Shown here piece by piece: positions 49,947 through 58,291 of a DNA stretch of 64,000 nucleotides. A program made the translations under genes and the position numbers. The notes beneath the pieces were generated by a model that was given only the letters and a program-made list of their open reading frames with translations, did no database searches and had not been told where the DNA came from. Origin of the DNA: Streptomyces sparsogenes (GTDB taxonomy: Bacteria > Actinomycetota > Actinomycetes > Streptomycetales > Streptomycetaceae); NCBI RefSeq assembly GCF_001704635.1, contig NZ_MAXF01000121.1, positions 1-64,000 on the forward strand, given 5' to 3'. The stretch's first letter is position 1. Every line of letters begins with the position of its first letter.

Positions 49947-52283
49947 GTGGCAACGAGCGTGCGACGTACCACCCTGACCCTTCCCACCGCCCCGCTCGGG
50001 CCCGAGAACCCCCTGCCCGCGCTGCGGCTTCCGCGCGAGGTGCACCGTATCGACGAGACCACGCGGGCCGCGCTGCCCGCCGACATGGCCCGTCAGACCG
50101 CGTACGAGCCGCTGCGTTCGGTGCTGCCGGTGCGGCTGCGCGACGGCTACGGGCGCCGGCGGGCCCCGGCCGGTCTGGACGCCCTCGTCCTCGAGAACGA
50201 CCGGCTGCGGGTCACCGTGCTGCCCGGCCTCGGCGGCCGCGTGCACTCCCTCCACCACAAGCCGACCGGCCGCGAACTCCTGTACCGCAACCCCGTGGTG
50301 CAGCCCGCCGACTTCGCGCTGAACGGCGCCTGGTTCTCCGGCGGCATCGAGTGGAACATCGGCGCCACCGGCCACACCACCCTGGCCTGCGCCCCGCTGC
50401 ACGCCGCCCGCGTCCCCGCGCCCGACGGCGGGGAGATGGTGCGGCTGTGGGAGTGGGAGCGGCTGCGCGACCTGCCCTTCCAAGTCGACCTGTGGCTGCC
50501 CGAGGACTCCGACTTCCTGTACGTGGGGGTGCGGATCCGCAATCCGCACCACCGGCCCGCGCCCGTCTACTGGTGGTCCAACATCGCGGTCCCCGAGGCG
50601 GAGGGCACCCGCGTCCTCGCCCCCGCCGACGCCGCCTGGCACTTCGGCTACAGCCGCACCCTGCGCCACGTCCCCGTCCCCGCGTGGGACGGCGCCGACC
50701 GTACGTACCCGCTGCGCGGCGCCTACCCCGCCGACTACTTCTACGACCTGCCCGAGGACGCGCGCCCCTGGATCGCCTCGCTCGACGAGGAGGGGCACGG
50801 GCTCGTCCAGACCTCCACCGACCTGCTGCGCGGCCGCAAGCTCTTCCTGTGGGGCGCCGGGCCGGGCGGCCGGCGCTGGCAGCGGTGGCTGACCGAGCCC
50901 GGCACCGGGGGCTACGCCGAGATCCAGGCCGGGCTCGCCCGCACCCAGCTGGAGCACGTGCCGCTGGAGGCGGGCGAGGAGTTCGCCTGGCTGGAGGCGT
51001 ACGGACCGCTGGCCGCCGACCCGGCCGCGGTCCACGGCGAGGACTGGGCCGCGGCCCGGCGGGAGGTCGAGTCCCGCCTGGAGTCGGCCGCGCCGCGCGC
51101 CGCCGTCGCGGCGGCCTACGCCGCCTGGCGCCCGTACGCCGACGCCGAGCCCGGCGAGCGGCTGGCCACCGGCTCCGGGTGGGGAGCGCTGGAGGTCGAG
51201 CGCGGCGGCTACCGGCTGCCCGGCACGCCCTTCGACCCGGACACCCTCGGCGAGCAGCAGGAGCCGTGGCGCCGGCTGCTGCGCACCGGCGCCTTTCCGG
51301 CCTGGGAGGCGGACGAGCCGCTGACCGACCCCGGCTGCTCCCTGGTCTCCCCGCCCTGGCGCGACCTGCTGGAGGCCGCGCCCTCCACGGCCGCCGCCGA
51401 GTACCACCTGGGCGTGGCCCAGTGGCACGCGGGCGACCGCGCCCAGGCCGCCCGCAGCTGGGAGCGGTCGCTGCGGTGGGCGGAGACGCCGTGGGCGCTG
51501 CGCTGCCTGGCCGTCGCCGACAGCGTCGCCGGCCACCCGGCCCGCGCCGCGGACCGCCTGCTGCGCGCGATGGACCTGGTCCTGGCCGCGGCCCCGCCGC
51601 CGGCGGAGGTGGGCGTGGGCGCGAGCACGGGTGCGGGCGTGGGCGTGGCCGTGGACGAGGACGGGGCTCCGGGCCCGCACGGGCGGCCGGCCCGGGTCCC
51701 GGCCGCGGCGACCGCCGGGGTGGGCGCCCTGGACGCCGGGGGCGCCGGGGGCGCGCGGGGTGCGGGCACGCCGGCGCACGCCCCCGCGCGGGCGGGCGGC
51801 GGCCATGACGCGGGCGCCCCCGGCGCCGTTGTGCCCGATGGAGCCCCGGGGGAGGTGGGCATCGCGCCGGTCGCCCCCGCCCCGCCGGCCGGCTTCGCGT
51901 ACCCGGCCGCGACGGAGGCCGCCGAGGCCGCGCTCGGCCGTGAGACGGTCACCGCGCTGCTCGCGGCCGGGCGGGCCGGGGAGGCGCTGACCGTGCTCGG
52001 GACGCTGCGCCCCGCCGTCCGTGAGCGCGGCCGCTTCCGGCTGCTCACCGCCCAGGCGCTGCTGGCGCGGGGCGACGCCGCGGCCGCGCGGGCGATCTTC
52101 GACGAGGGTTTCGAGGTGGCGGATCTGCGCGAGGGCGACGAGGCGCTGAGCGAGACCTGGTACGCGATCGCGGAGCGGCTCGTCGCGGGCGACGGGGGAG
52201 CGGTGACCGAGGACGTACGGGAGCGGGCGCGCGCCGAGCACCCGCTGCCGGAGCGCTACGAGTTCCGGATGCGGCCCGCATAA
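49947..52283 (+). CDS. DUF5107 protein with TPR-like C-terminus
   Basis: This 778-residue protein begins with a DUF5107 region (about residues 20-330): VLENDRLRVTVLPGLGGRVHSLHHKPTGRELLYRNP and GIEWNIGATGHTTLACAP. That region is related to the galactose-mutarotase-like beta-sandwich and suggests carbohydrate binding. The helical part that follows has TPR-like segments (AAEYHLGVAQWHAGDRAQAARSWERSLRWAE). Residues about 550-650 form a low-complexity Gly/Ala/Pro linker, then helices resume (RFRLLTAQALLARGDAAAARAIF). GTG 49947 follows GTGAGG; GTG 49935 is possible. The enzymatic role is unknown. Confidence 0.88.
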   Translation: MATSVRRTTLTLPTAPLGPENPLPALRLPREVHRIDETTRAALPADMARQTAYEPLRSVLPVRLRDGYGRRRAPAGLDALVLENDRLRVTVLPGLGGRVHSLHHKPTGRELLYRNPVVQPADFALNGAWFSGGIEWNIGATGHTTLACAPLHAARVPAPDGGEMVRLWEWERLRDLPFQVDLWLPEDSDFLYVGVRIRNPHHRPAPVYWWSNIAVPEAEGTRVLAPADAAWHFGYSRTLRHVPVPAWDGADRTYPLRGAYPADYFYDLPEDARPWIASLDEEGHGLVQTSTDLLRGRKLFLWGAGPGGRRWQRWLTEPGTGGYAEIQAGLARTQLEHVPLEAGEEFAWLEAYGPLAADPAAVHGEDWAAARREVESRLESAAPRAAVAAAYAAWRPYADAEPGERLATGSGWGALEVERGGYRLPGTPFDPDTLGEQQEPWRRLLRTGAFPAWEADEPLTDPGCSLVSPPWRDLLEAAPSTAAAEYHLGVAQWHAGDRAQAARSWERSLRWAETPWALRCLAVADSVAGHPARAADRLLRAMDLVLAAAPPPAEVGVGASTGAGVGVAVDEDGAPGPHGRPARVPAAATAGVGALDAGGAGGARGAGTPAHAPARAGGGHDAGAPGAVVPDGAPGEVGIAPVAPAPPAGFAYPAATEAAEAALGRETVTALLAAGRAGEALTVLGTLRPAVRERGRFRLLTAQALLARGDAAAARAIFDEGFEVADLREGDEALSETWYAIAERLVAGDGGAVTEDVRERARAEHPLPERYEFRMRPA

Positions 52284-52305
52284 CGGCGGCCGTCGCGGGC
52301 ACCCG

Positions 52306-52366
52306 CCGGACGTCCGGGACCAGCGGAACCGGACGTCCGGGGCCGGCCACGGAACCGGACATCCGG
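52306..52366. promoter_or_regulatory. three CCGGAC(G/A)TCCGG palindromes upstream of the DUF5709 gene
   Basis: Palindromes lie at 52306-52317, 52329-52340 and 52355-52366; the third extends to 7-2-7 as AACCGGA-CA-TCCGGTT. Centres are 23 and 26 bp apart. They fill the 110-bp gap between the DUF5107 and DUF5709 genes. They may be an operator array or stacked hairpins. Confidence 0.65.
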
Positions 52367-52393
52367 TTCTCACACACGGAAGGAGCCGCGACG

Positions 52394-52798
52394 GTGAACA
52401 CGCCGCACGACCCCGGCGCCGACCCCGAGGACGAGGGCATCCCCGACCTCCAGGACGGCACCCCCGAGCAGCAGCGCGCGAGCGATCCGCAGCAGCTGCC
52501 GGTGCCCGGTGACGAGCCGACGATCGCCGAGTACCGCGCCACCACCAACGAGGGCGCGCGGGAGCGCGAGTCCCTCGACGAGCGGCTGCGCGACGAGGAG
52601 CCGGAGCTGTGGGAGCGGCCCGGCGGGGTGGAGGAGGAACGGGCGGGGCTGCTCTACGACGAGCCCGACCCCGACCTGCCGCGCGAGCAGGACGTGTACT
52701 CCCAGGAGGGCTCGACCAGCGGGCTGTCCGCCGAGGAGGACGCGGTCCGCATCAAGGACGACGAGGACCTCGGCGAGGAGCCCTTCCCGCCCGCCTGA
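52394..52798 (+). CDS. DUF5709 family acidic protein
   Basis: This 134-residue, very acidic, predicted disordered protein has the family blocks EGIPDLQDGTPEQQRASDPQQ, ERESLDERLRDEEPELWE and LSAEEDAVRIKDD. DUF5709 proteins are found across streptomycetes and relatives and have no assigned function; composition suggests a hydrophilic stress protein. AAGGAG is in place before GTG 52394. Confidence 0.88.
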   Translation: MNTPHDPGADPEDEGIPDLQDGTPEQQRASDPQQLPVPGDEPTIAEYRATTNEGARERESLDERLRDEEPELWERPGGVEEERAGLLYDEPDPDLPREQDVYSQEGSTSGLSAEEDAVRIKDDEDLGEEPFPPA

Positions 52799-52890
52799 CG
52801 GCCGAGTCCGGGCCCGGCTGACGGCGGGCCCGGTCGGCGGCGGTTCAGGGGGGGCGGTTCAGCCGGGGGCCGGGCCCGGCCGGCGGCGGC

Positions 52891-53250
52891 TCAGGCCGCC
52901 TGTCCCTGCTGCCGGTCGACGTACTCGAAGACCGAACCGTCGGGGTGACGGGCCACCAGGTTGCGGCCGATGGGCGTGGGCAGCGGACCGGCGATGATGT
53001 CCGCGCCCACGGCCCGCAGATCGGCCACCGCGTCGTCCACGTCCTTCACCGCGATCGTCGCGGTGATCTTGCGGAGGATGGACAGCTCCGCCTCCGGGCC
53101 GCTCATCAGGAAGAAGCACCCGACGGCCGCCACCGAGACACCGCCGCGCTGGAAGCGGAGCGCCTCGGTGCCGGTCAGTCGTTCGTATACGGCGATCGCG
53201 GCGTCCAGATCCTTGACGCACACCCGTAGCGAGGTCCCGAGAATGTCCAT
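52891..53250 (-). CDS. VOC/glyoxalase-family protein
   Basis: This 119-residue single-module VOC protein has GTSLRVCVKDLDAAIAVYERLTG at the start and HPDGSVFEYVDR at the end, with beta-alpha-beta-beta-beta repeats between. These folds act as metal-dependent isomerases, dioxygenases or drug-binding resistance proteins; this one cannot be placed. Its start lies 11 bp from the IS1182 element, which has separated it from the upstream methyltransferase gene and from its likely -35 region. Confidence 0.88.
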   Translation of the reverse strand: MDILGTSLRVCVKDLDAAIAVYERLTGTEALRFQRGGVSVAAVGCFFLMSGPEAELSILRKITATIAVKDVDDAVADLRAVGADIIAGPLPTPIGRNLVARHPDGSVFEYVDRQQGQAA

Positions 53251-53288
53251 GCGGGCGAGCCTAGAAGATTCATGAAGATCTTGGGGTT

Positions 53289-53318
53289 CTGGCCCCGCCG
53301 TGTGAGCGGCGGGGCCAG
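53289..53318 (+). terminator. hairpin inside the left end of the IS
   Basis: A perfect 12-bp stem (53289-53300 with 53307-53318, arm CTGGCCCCGCCG) has a 6-nt loop. It lies between the left inverted repeat and the transposase start at 53335. It would stop or attenuate transcription entering the element from outside, or hide the transposase start in mRNA. Confidence 0.6.
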
Positions 53319-53334
53319 ACTCGTTGTTGTGGTG

Positions 53335-54918
53335 ATGGGTGAATGGTCCGGAGAGACGGTCGGGCCGGATGTGTGGGAGACCTGCCGGGAGTTGATTCCG
53401 GCGGGGAGTGTGTTCGCGTTCCTGGCCGAGCATCGTGGTGCGCTGTTTCCGGTGGAGATGTTCGCGGACATGTATCCATCGGCGAACGGGCGGCCGAGCA
53501 TGCCCCCGCAGATCCTGGCCGCTGCGATCACCCTGCAGGCCCTGCACGGGCTATCGGACTTCGAGACGGTCCAGGAACTGCGCTGCGACCTGCGGTGGAA
53601 GGCCGCCTGCGGGCTGGGCCTCAACGACATGGCCTTCGACCCGTCGCTCCTGGCCTACTTCCGCCGTCGTCTGGGCCGTTCCACCCGCCCGAACCGGGTC
53701 TTTGAGGCCGTGCGTGAAGTCGTGAAGGCCACCGGTGTCCTCAAGGGCAAGCACCGCCGGGCACTGGACTCCACCGTCCTCGATGACGCGGTGGCCACCC
53801 AGGACACCGTCACCCAGATCATCTCCGCGATCCGCCGGGTGATCCGCGAGGTCCCCGGAGGCGAGGAGACGGCGGCGCAGTGGTGCCGCGCGCACGACTA
53901 CACCGACCCGGGCAAGCCGAGGATCGCCTGGGCCGACGAGCAAGCACGCGCCACGCTGATCGACGCGCTGGTCACCGACGCGATCAACCTGCTCGGACAC
54001 CTGCCCGAGCGGGAACTCGGCGAGAAGGCGGCGAACGCGGTGGGCCTGCTGGCCCTGGTCGCGGGCCAGGACGTGGAGCCGGCCGAAGACTCCGACGGGC
54101 GTGACGGACGCTGGCGCATCGCCCGGCGCACAGTCGCGGACCGGACCGTGTCCACCGTCGATGCGGACGCACGCCACATCCACAAAAACCGCACCCGCCA
54201 CCAGGACGGCTTCAAAGGACATGCGTCCTTCGAGCCGGAGACCGGGCTGTTCACCGCCGTCGCGCTCACCAGCGGCCACGGCTCCGACAACCACGAGGCC
54301 GCCGTCGCCACCCGCCTGCTCGCCGACGAGGAACCGGACACGCGGTTAACCGTGCTCGGCGATTCCGCCTACGGCACCGGCGACCTGCGTGCACACCTGC
54401 AGGCCGACGGCCATACCCCGGTCATCAAGCCGCCGCCGCTGCGGCAGGCCGTCCCCGGCGGTTTCACCATCGACGACTTCCACATCGACCTGGCGGCCGG
54501 CACCGCGACCTGCCCGGCCGGACACACCGCCAACCTCGGACAGGTCAAAGCCGACGGTGCCCGCACCGCTCAGTTCAAGCACCTGTGCACCAACTGTCCC
54601 CTGCGCGGGCGCTGCACCAGGTCCAAGACCGGGCGCACCCTCAACGTCCACCCCCAGCGCGAACTGCTGTCCGCGGCCCGCCACCAGGCGGCCACCGACC
54701 CCGCCTGGCAGGACGAATACCGCAGATGGCGGCCCCCGGTCGAACGCGCCATCGCCTGGCTGGTCGCCAAGGGAAACCGTCGAGTCCGCTACCGCGGCGT
54801 CATCGCCAACAACATCTGGCTCCACCACCGCGCCGCCGCCCTCAACCTCCGCCGGCTGATCAACCTCGGACTCACCCGAACCAGCGGCACCTGGCACCTC
54901 ACCCCAGCCACCCCATAG
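53335..54918 (+). CDS. IS1182-family transposase (DDE)
   Basis: This 527-residue DDE transposase has FAFLAEHRGALFPVEMFADMYPSANGRPSMPPQILAAAI at the start and the triad regions ALDSTVLDDA, VLGDSAYGTGDLR and PVERAIAWLVAKGNRRVRYRG. A zinc-like cluster CTNCPLRGRC lies between. ATG 53335 is the likely start. Codon 338 (54346-54348) is TTA, so transposase synthesis in streptomycetes may depend on bldA. No frameshift is seen. Confidence 0.93.
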   Translation: MGEWSGETVGPDVWETCRELIPAGSVFAFLAEHRGALFPVEMFADMYPSANGRPSMPPQILAAAITLQALHGLSDFETVQELRCDLRWKAACGLGLNDMAFDPSLLAYFRRRLGRSTRPNRVFEAVREVVKATGVLKGKHRRALDSTVLDDAVATQDTVTQIISAIRRVIREVPGGEETAAQWCRAHDYTDPGKPRIAWADEQARATLIDALVTDAINLLGHLPERELGEKAANAVGLLALVAGQDVEPAEDSDGRDGRWRIARRTVADRTVSTVDADARHIHKNRTRHQDGFKGHASFEPETGLFTAVALTSGHGSDNHEAAVATRLLADEEPDTRLTVLGDSAYGTGDLRAHLQADGHTPVIKPPPLRQAVPGGFTIDDFHIDLAAGTATCPAGHTANLGQVKADGARTAQFKHLCTNCPLRGRCTRSKTGRTLNVHPQRELLSAARHQAATDPAWQDEYRRWRPPVERAIAWLVAKGNRRVRYRGVIANNIWLHHRAAALNLRRLINLGLTRTSGTWHLTPATP

Positions 54919-54920
54919 CC

Positions 54921-54961
54921 AAGAGGGGGCCACCCGGCCTCCGGCCGGATGGCCCCCTCTT
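54921..54961 (+). terminator. 19-bp hairpin at the right end of the IS
   Basis: Arms 54921-54939 and 54943-54961 pair with one mismatch around a TCC loop. It begins 2 bp after the transposase stop and ends with CTCTT, so it is a strong terminator just inside the right inverted repeat. Confidence 0.75.
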
Positions 54962-55029
54962 CAAGATCTTCATGAGCCTTCTAGTTGACACGCGCCGGGC
55001 GTCATAAGAGGCCCGGAGGAGGTCACCCG

Positions 55030-55082
55030 CACGGTCCCGGACACGGTCTCGGACACGGTCTCGGACGCGGTCTCAGACGCGG
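55030..55082. repeat. 12-bp tandem repeat at the methyltransferase 3' end
   Basis: About four copies of CGGTCTCGGACA (plus-strand reading) run from 55034 to 55082. On the minus strand they would encode repeats of Arg-Val-Arg-Asp. The methyltransferase stop TGA (55075-55073) lies in the first copy, where the other copies have CGA or CGG. Confidence 0.7.
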
Positions 55083-55912
55083 CAGAGCACCTCGCCGTGC
55101 AGCACGGTGAACCAGCCGTCCTCCCGCTCGCCCCACTCCCGCCACGCGTCCGCGATCCGCCGCAGGTCCTCCTGCGTGGCGTGGCCGCCGTCCACGGCCC
55201 GCCGGGCGTACGAGGAGGCGACCGTGCGGTCGGCCCACAGGCCGCTCCACCACGCCCGCTCCTCCGGCGTGGCGTAGCACCACGTCCCGGCGGTGGCGGT
55301 GATCTCGGTGAAGCCCGCCCGGCGGGCCCAGGACAGCAGCCGGCGGCCGGCGTCCGGCTCGCCGCCGTTGTCCCGGGCCACCCGGTGGTACAGGTCCAGC
55401 CAGTCGTCCAGGCCGGGGACGGCCGGGTACCACGTCATGGCGGCGTAGTCGGAGTCGCGGACCGCCACCAGCCCGCCGGGCTTGCACACCCGGCGCATCT
55501 CGCGCAGCGCGGCCACCGGGTCGGCGAGGTGCTGGAGCACCTGGTGGGCGTGGACCACGCAGAACGAGTCGTCGGGATGGTCCAGGGCGTGGACATCGCC
55601 GGTCTCGAACCGGACGTTGGACAGCCCGCGCCCGGCGGCCACCGACCGGGCCTGGTCGAGCACGGCGGGCGCGGTGTCCACGCCCACGACCTCGCCCTGG
55701 GGGACCAGCTCGGCCAGGTCCGCGGTGATGGTGCCGGGGCCGCAGCCGATGTCCAGGATCCGCATATGGGGCCTCAGGTGCCCGGTCAGATACGCGGCGG
55801 AGTTGGCCGCGGTGCGCCAGGTGTGCGAGCGCAACACCGACTCGTGGTGTCCATGCGTGTAGACGGCGGTGGCAGCGGTGGCGGCGGTGGCGGCGGTGGT
55901 GTTCCCGGGCAT
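55073..55912 (-). CDS. class I SAM-dependent methyltransferase (UbiE-like)
   Basis: This 279-residue methyltransferase has the SAM motif RILDIGCGPGTITADLAEL, acidic VGVDTA, the motif QVLQHLADPVAALREMRRVCKPGG and YAAMTWYPA. A C-terminal WREWGEREDGWFTVLHGEVLC is typical of the actinomycete 'methyltransferase domain' proteins next to VOC genes. Residues 2-15 are Ala/Thr repeats. ATG 55912 has AGGGGAG 8 nt upstream. Ubiquinone-type or secondary metabolite methylation is possible; no partner pathway is seen. Confidence 0.92.
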   Translation of the reverse strand: MPGNTTAATAATAATAVYTHGHHESVLRSHTWRTAANSAAYLTGHLRPHMRILDIGCGPGTITADLAELVPQGEVVGVDTAPAVLDQARSVAAGRGLSNVRFETGDVHALDHPDDSFCVVHAHQVLQHLADPVAALREMRRVCKPGGLVAVRDSDYAAMTWYPAVPGLDDWLDLYHRVARDNGGEPDAGRRLLSWARRAGFTEITATAGTWCYATPEERAWWSGLWADRTVASSYARRAVDGGHATQEDLRRIADAWREWGEREDGWFTVLHGEVLCRV

Positions 55913-56012
55913 GGCTCGGCTCCCCTTCGAGGCGACATCTCGACGACATCGAGACGACCTGACGACATCGCCACCGTACGCCGTCATCTCGCATATCGAG
56001 AGGGGTGTCTCG

Positions 56013-56456
56013 CTATATGGTCGATCCCGGGGTCGGCCAGTTGTCGGGGGCCGCGCGGCTGATGTCCGCGAGCGCGGAATCGGGGTCGCGCTCCTGCGCC
56101 AGGTCCCCGATGCTGACGACCCCGAGCGGGCGCCCGCCGTCCACGACCGGCAGCCGGCGCACCGCGTGGCGGCGCATCAGCGTGACCGCCTGGGTGACGT
56201 CCGTGTCCGGGCCCACCTTCACCGGATCCGGGGTGCACACCGCCTGGCAGCTCACCGTCAGGGGGTCCACCCCGTCGGCGACCGCGCGCAGCGTGATGTC
56301 GCGGTCGGTGAGCACGCCGAGCAGCTCGCCGTCCCTCGCCACGAACACATCGCCGATGTCCTGAGCGCGCATCAGTTGGGCCGCTTCGACCACGGAGGCG
56401 TCGGGCCGCACCGTCGCGACGGCCGGCGTCATGACGTCCTTCACCTGTTGTGCCAT
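56013..56456 (-). CDS. CBS-pair domain protein (hypoxic-response Hrp1-like)
   Basis: This 147-residue protein is two CBS motifs and little else: QVKDVMTPAVATVRPDASVVEAAQLMRAQDIGDVFVARDGELLGVLTDRDI, then PDPVKVGPDTDVTQAVTLMRRHAVRRLPVVDGGRPLGVVSIGDLA. CBS pairs bind adenosine nucleotides and act as energy sensors. The size and layout match mycobacterial Hrp1 (Rv2626c), a dormancy protein. It lies upstream-adjacent to DUF2795 and Rv2629-like genes on the same strand. ATG 56456 is the start. Confidence 0.93.
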   Translation of the reverse strand: MAQQVKDVMTPAVATVRPDASVVEAAQLMRAQDIGDVFVARDGELLGVLTDRDITLRAVADGVDPLTVSCQAVCTPDPVKVGPDTDVTQAVTLMRRHAVRRLPVVDGGRPLGVVSIGDLAQERDPDSALADISRAAPDNWPTPGSTI

Positions 56457-56581
56457 GTCTGCTCGCCTTCTCTTCGCTGGTCTGCTGCGATGGAGTGCTG
56501 CCGCAGTACCCCGGGCCGCCCCGGGTATGCACCGCCTGCGCACCTCCTGCGCGGCACCTATGCGTCGGGTGCTGTGCGGCG

Positions 56582-56965
56582 CTAGGCGCGGGGCCGCAGA
56601 CCGAGGCCGGAGACGACCTCCTGCACGTTGCGATAGGTGCGGTCCTCGGGCAGGTGGCCGAGCAGTTCGATCAGTCGGTCCGGCGCATGCGCCTCGTGCA
56701 GGGCGCGCAGCAGCGTTCCGCGCTTGGCCGGGAACGGGGTGCGCCCCAGGTGGCGGGCGAGTTCGAACCGCAGCGCCTCGGCCTCGCCGCCCGCGCCGCG
56801 CGGCGGTACCGGCCCGGTGGTGACGTCGGGGTCGTCGTCGGCGCCCGGCTCCGGGTCGTGCCATTCCTCGGCCCGGGTGGGGTGGCCCGAGCGGATCAGG
56901 CCCTGCAGCTCGTGCTTCATCTCGTCGTCCTTGTGGACGCTCAGCCGATCGCTGCCTCGTTGCAT
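56582..56965 (-). CDS. DUF2795 domain protein
   Basis: This 127-residue protein has a basic-acidic N-terminus (KDDEMKHELQGLIRSGHPTRAEEWHDPEPGADDDPD) and a C-terminal DUF2795 helical domain (LLRALHEAHAPDRLIELLGHLPEDRTYRNVQEVVSGLG). DUF2795 proteins are common in actinobacteria and have no proven role. The gene lies 26 bp after the Rv2629-like gene and so belongs to its transcript. Confidence 0.88.
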   Translation of the reverse strand: MQRGSDRLSVHKDDEMKHELQGLIRSGHPTRAEEWHDPEPGADDDPDVTTGPVPPRGAGGEAEALRFELARHLGRTPFPAKRGTLLRALHEAHAPDRLIELLGHLPEDRTYRNVQEVVSGLGLRPRA

Positions 56966-56991
56966 GGTGTGGTCCTCCTCGCTCTCGTGGT

Positions 56992-58158
56992 TCACGGCCC
57001 TGCCGGGCCTCCCTCGTACGGCCAGCGCAGCAGCGCGCCGAGCCCGCCGACCGGCACGGCGTCCGGGTCGTCCGGCGCGGTGCGCACGGCGACCACCTCC
57101 GCTCCGGTGGCGGCCGCGGAGCGGATCAGCGCGTCGTCCGCGCGGGCCGCCGCGGGCCGGGTGTCGCCCAGGTACTGGATGTCGGTGCGGCGCAGCGCCA
57201 GTTGGTCGGGGTCGGCGCCCACCCACACCTCGCGGTAGACATCGGCGCCGTCGGGCCGCACCAGCAGCGTGTCGATGCGGTGCTCGCGCGCCGCGTCGAT
57301 GAGCGCGGGCACGCCCTCGGCCGCGTCCAGCCGCCCGTCGACGGGCACCCGCTCCGCCCGGAACCGGTCGACGGCCTCGTCGACGTGGTGGCGCGTGTGC
57401 CGGGCGCGTGCCTCCTCCACATCCTGGTCGAGCAGCCGGGCGGCGTGGGTGCCGCGCGGCGCCGAGCCGGGGGCGCGGCCACCATGTTCGGTCTCGACGG
57501 TCGCGGAGCGCAGCTGCTCGGGCAGCCGGTCGTGCACGGCCCGCCGCTCCCGCGCGTCGCCGACCAGGACCAGCAGATCGGCGTCGGTCTGCTCCTGGCG
57601 GGCGCGCAGCTCGTCGGCGATCCGGGCGGCGTTGTGCTCCCAGGTGTTCTCGACCTTGAGCTGGAAGTGGCGCTCGGACCAGTCGGCGGTGGCGGTGCGG
57701 TGCACCGGCCACTGCCGTCCGCTCAGCCCCCCGGCGGGGGCGGTGCCCCGCGCGCCGCGCAGCTCGAAGTCGGCGCCCGTCCGGTCGATGTAGGCCACCA
57801 GGCAGGACGGGTCCTCGCCGCCGAAGTCCAGCAGCGGCCCCACGTGCGGCAGCGCCGACCAGCAGGCCTGCGCTCCGCCCGGGGGGACGGTCAGCGGCGG
57901 GTCGAGCACCACCTCGCCTTGGGTGGCGAAGACGGCCCGGCCCACCGGTTCCACCGCGGGTGGCAGCGCGCACAGCGCGTCGTACACCGCGCGGCAGGTG
58001 TCCTGGTCGGCGCCCTGCCGCTCCAGCCGGCGGCAGGCGTCGCGGGCGGCGCGCTCCCGCTCCTCGGCCGAGGACTGGTCGTGGTGCGAGGTGTCGAAAT
58101 AGACGGTGGCCCAGGGACCTGGACGTTCGAAGAGCGGATTGAGGAATCCGAGTCGCAT
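56992..58158 (-). CDS. Rv2629/Vms1-like protein (bacterial eRF1-related family)
   Basis: This 388-residue protein has the baeRF-type layout: an N-terminal domain with FERPGPWATVYFDTSHHDQSSAEERE. A middle segment ADLLVLVGDARERRAVHDRLPEQL follows, and a C-terminal eRF1 domain 3-like region DTLLVRPDGADVYREVWVGADPDQLALRR. Rv2629 is a DosR-regulated mycobacterial homologue. A proposed role is ribosome rescue or hibernation; no GGQ hydrolysis motif is seen here. GGGAGGG lies 6 nt before ATG 58158. Confidence 0.9.
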   Translation of the reverse strand: MRLGFLNPLFERPGPWATVYFDTSHHDQSSAEERERAARDACRRLERQGADQDTCRAVYDALCALPPAVEPVGRAVFATQGEVVLDPPLTVPPGGAQACWSALPHVGPLLDFGGEDPSCLVAYIDRTGADFELRGARGTAPAGGLSGRQWPVHRTATADWSERHFQLKVENTWEHNAARIADELRARQEQTDADLLVLVGDARERRAVHDRLPEQLRSATVETEHGGRAPGSAPRGTHAARLLDQDVEEARARHTRHHVDEAVDRFRAERVPVDGRLDAAEGVPALIDAAREHRIDTLLVRPDGADVYREVWVGADPDQLALRRTDIQYLGDTRPAAARADDALIRSAAATGAEVVAVRTAPDDPDAVPVGGLGALLRWPYEGGPAGP

Positions 58159-58291
58159 GTGTTCCCTCCCGGGAGATCCCGGTTTCGCGTCCTCCACGCG
58201 TACCCGTCGCGCGCCCATCGACACGAGGTTTGACCCGGCGGACGGGTGGGGACCCGGTGGTCGGCCGAGCGGCCATTGGGAGTGGGAAGCG

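Larger units (their letters stand above)
53265..54980. mobile_element. IS1182-family insertion sequence, intact
   Basis: The 1716-bp element is bounded by CTAG on both sides (53261-53264 and 54981-54984), probably a 4-bp target duplication. Terminal inverted repeats are AAGATTCATGAAGATCTT at the left and, in reverse complement, AAGGCTCATGAAGATCTT at the right (16 of 18 identical). It holds one full transposase gene and a hairpin at each end. It sits between a methyltransferase gene and a VOC gene. The near-perfect ends and open frame suggest recent insertion. Confidence 0.9.

Noticed and set aside
48982..52373. Long minus-strand frames opposite the transferase and DUF5107 genes
   Set aside because: They mirror third-codon GC bias of strong plus-strand genes and encode Arg/Gly/Pro-rich nonsense.
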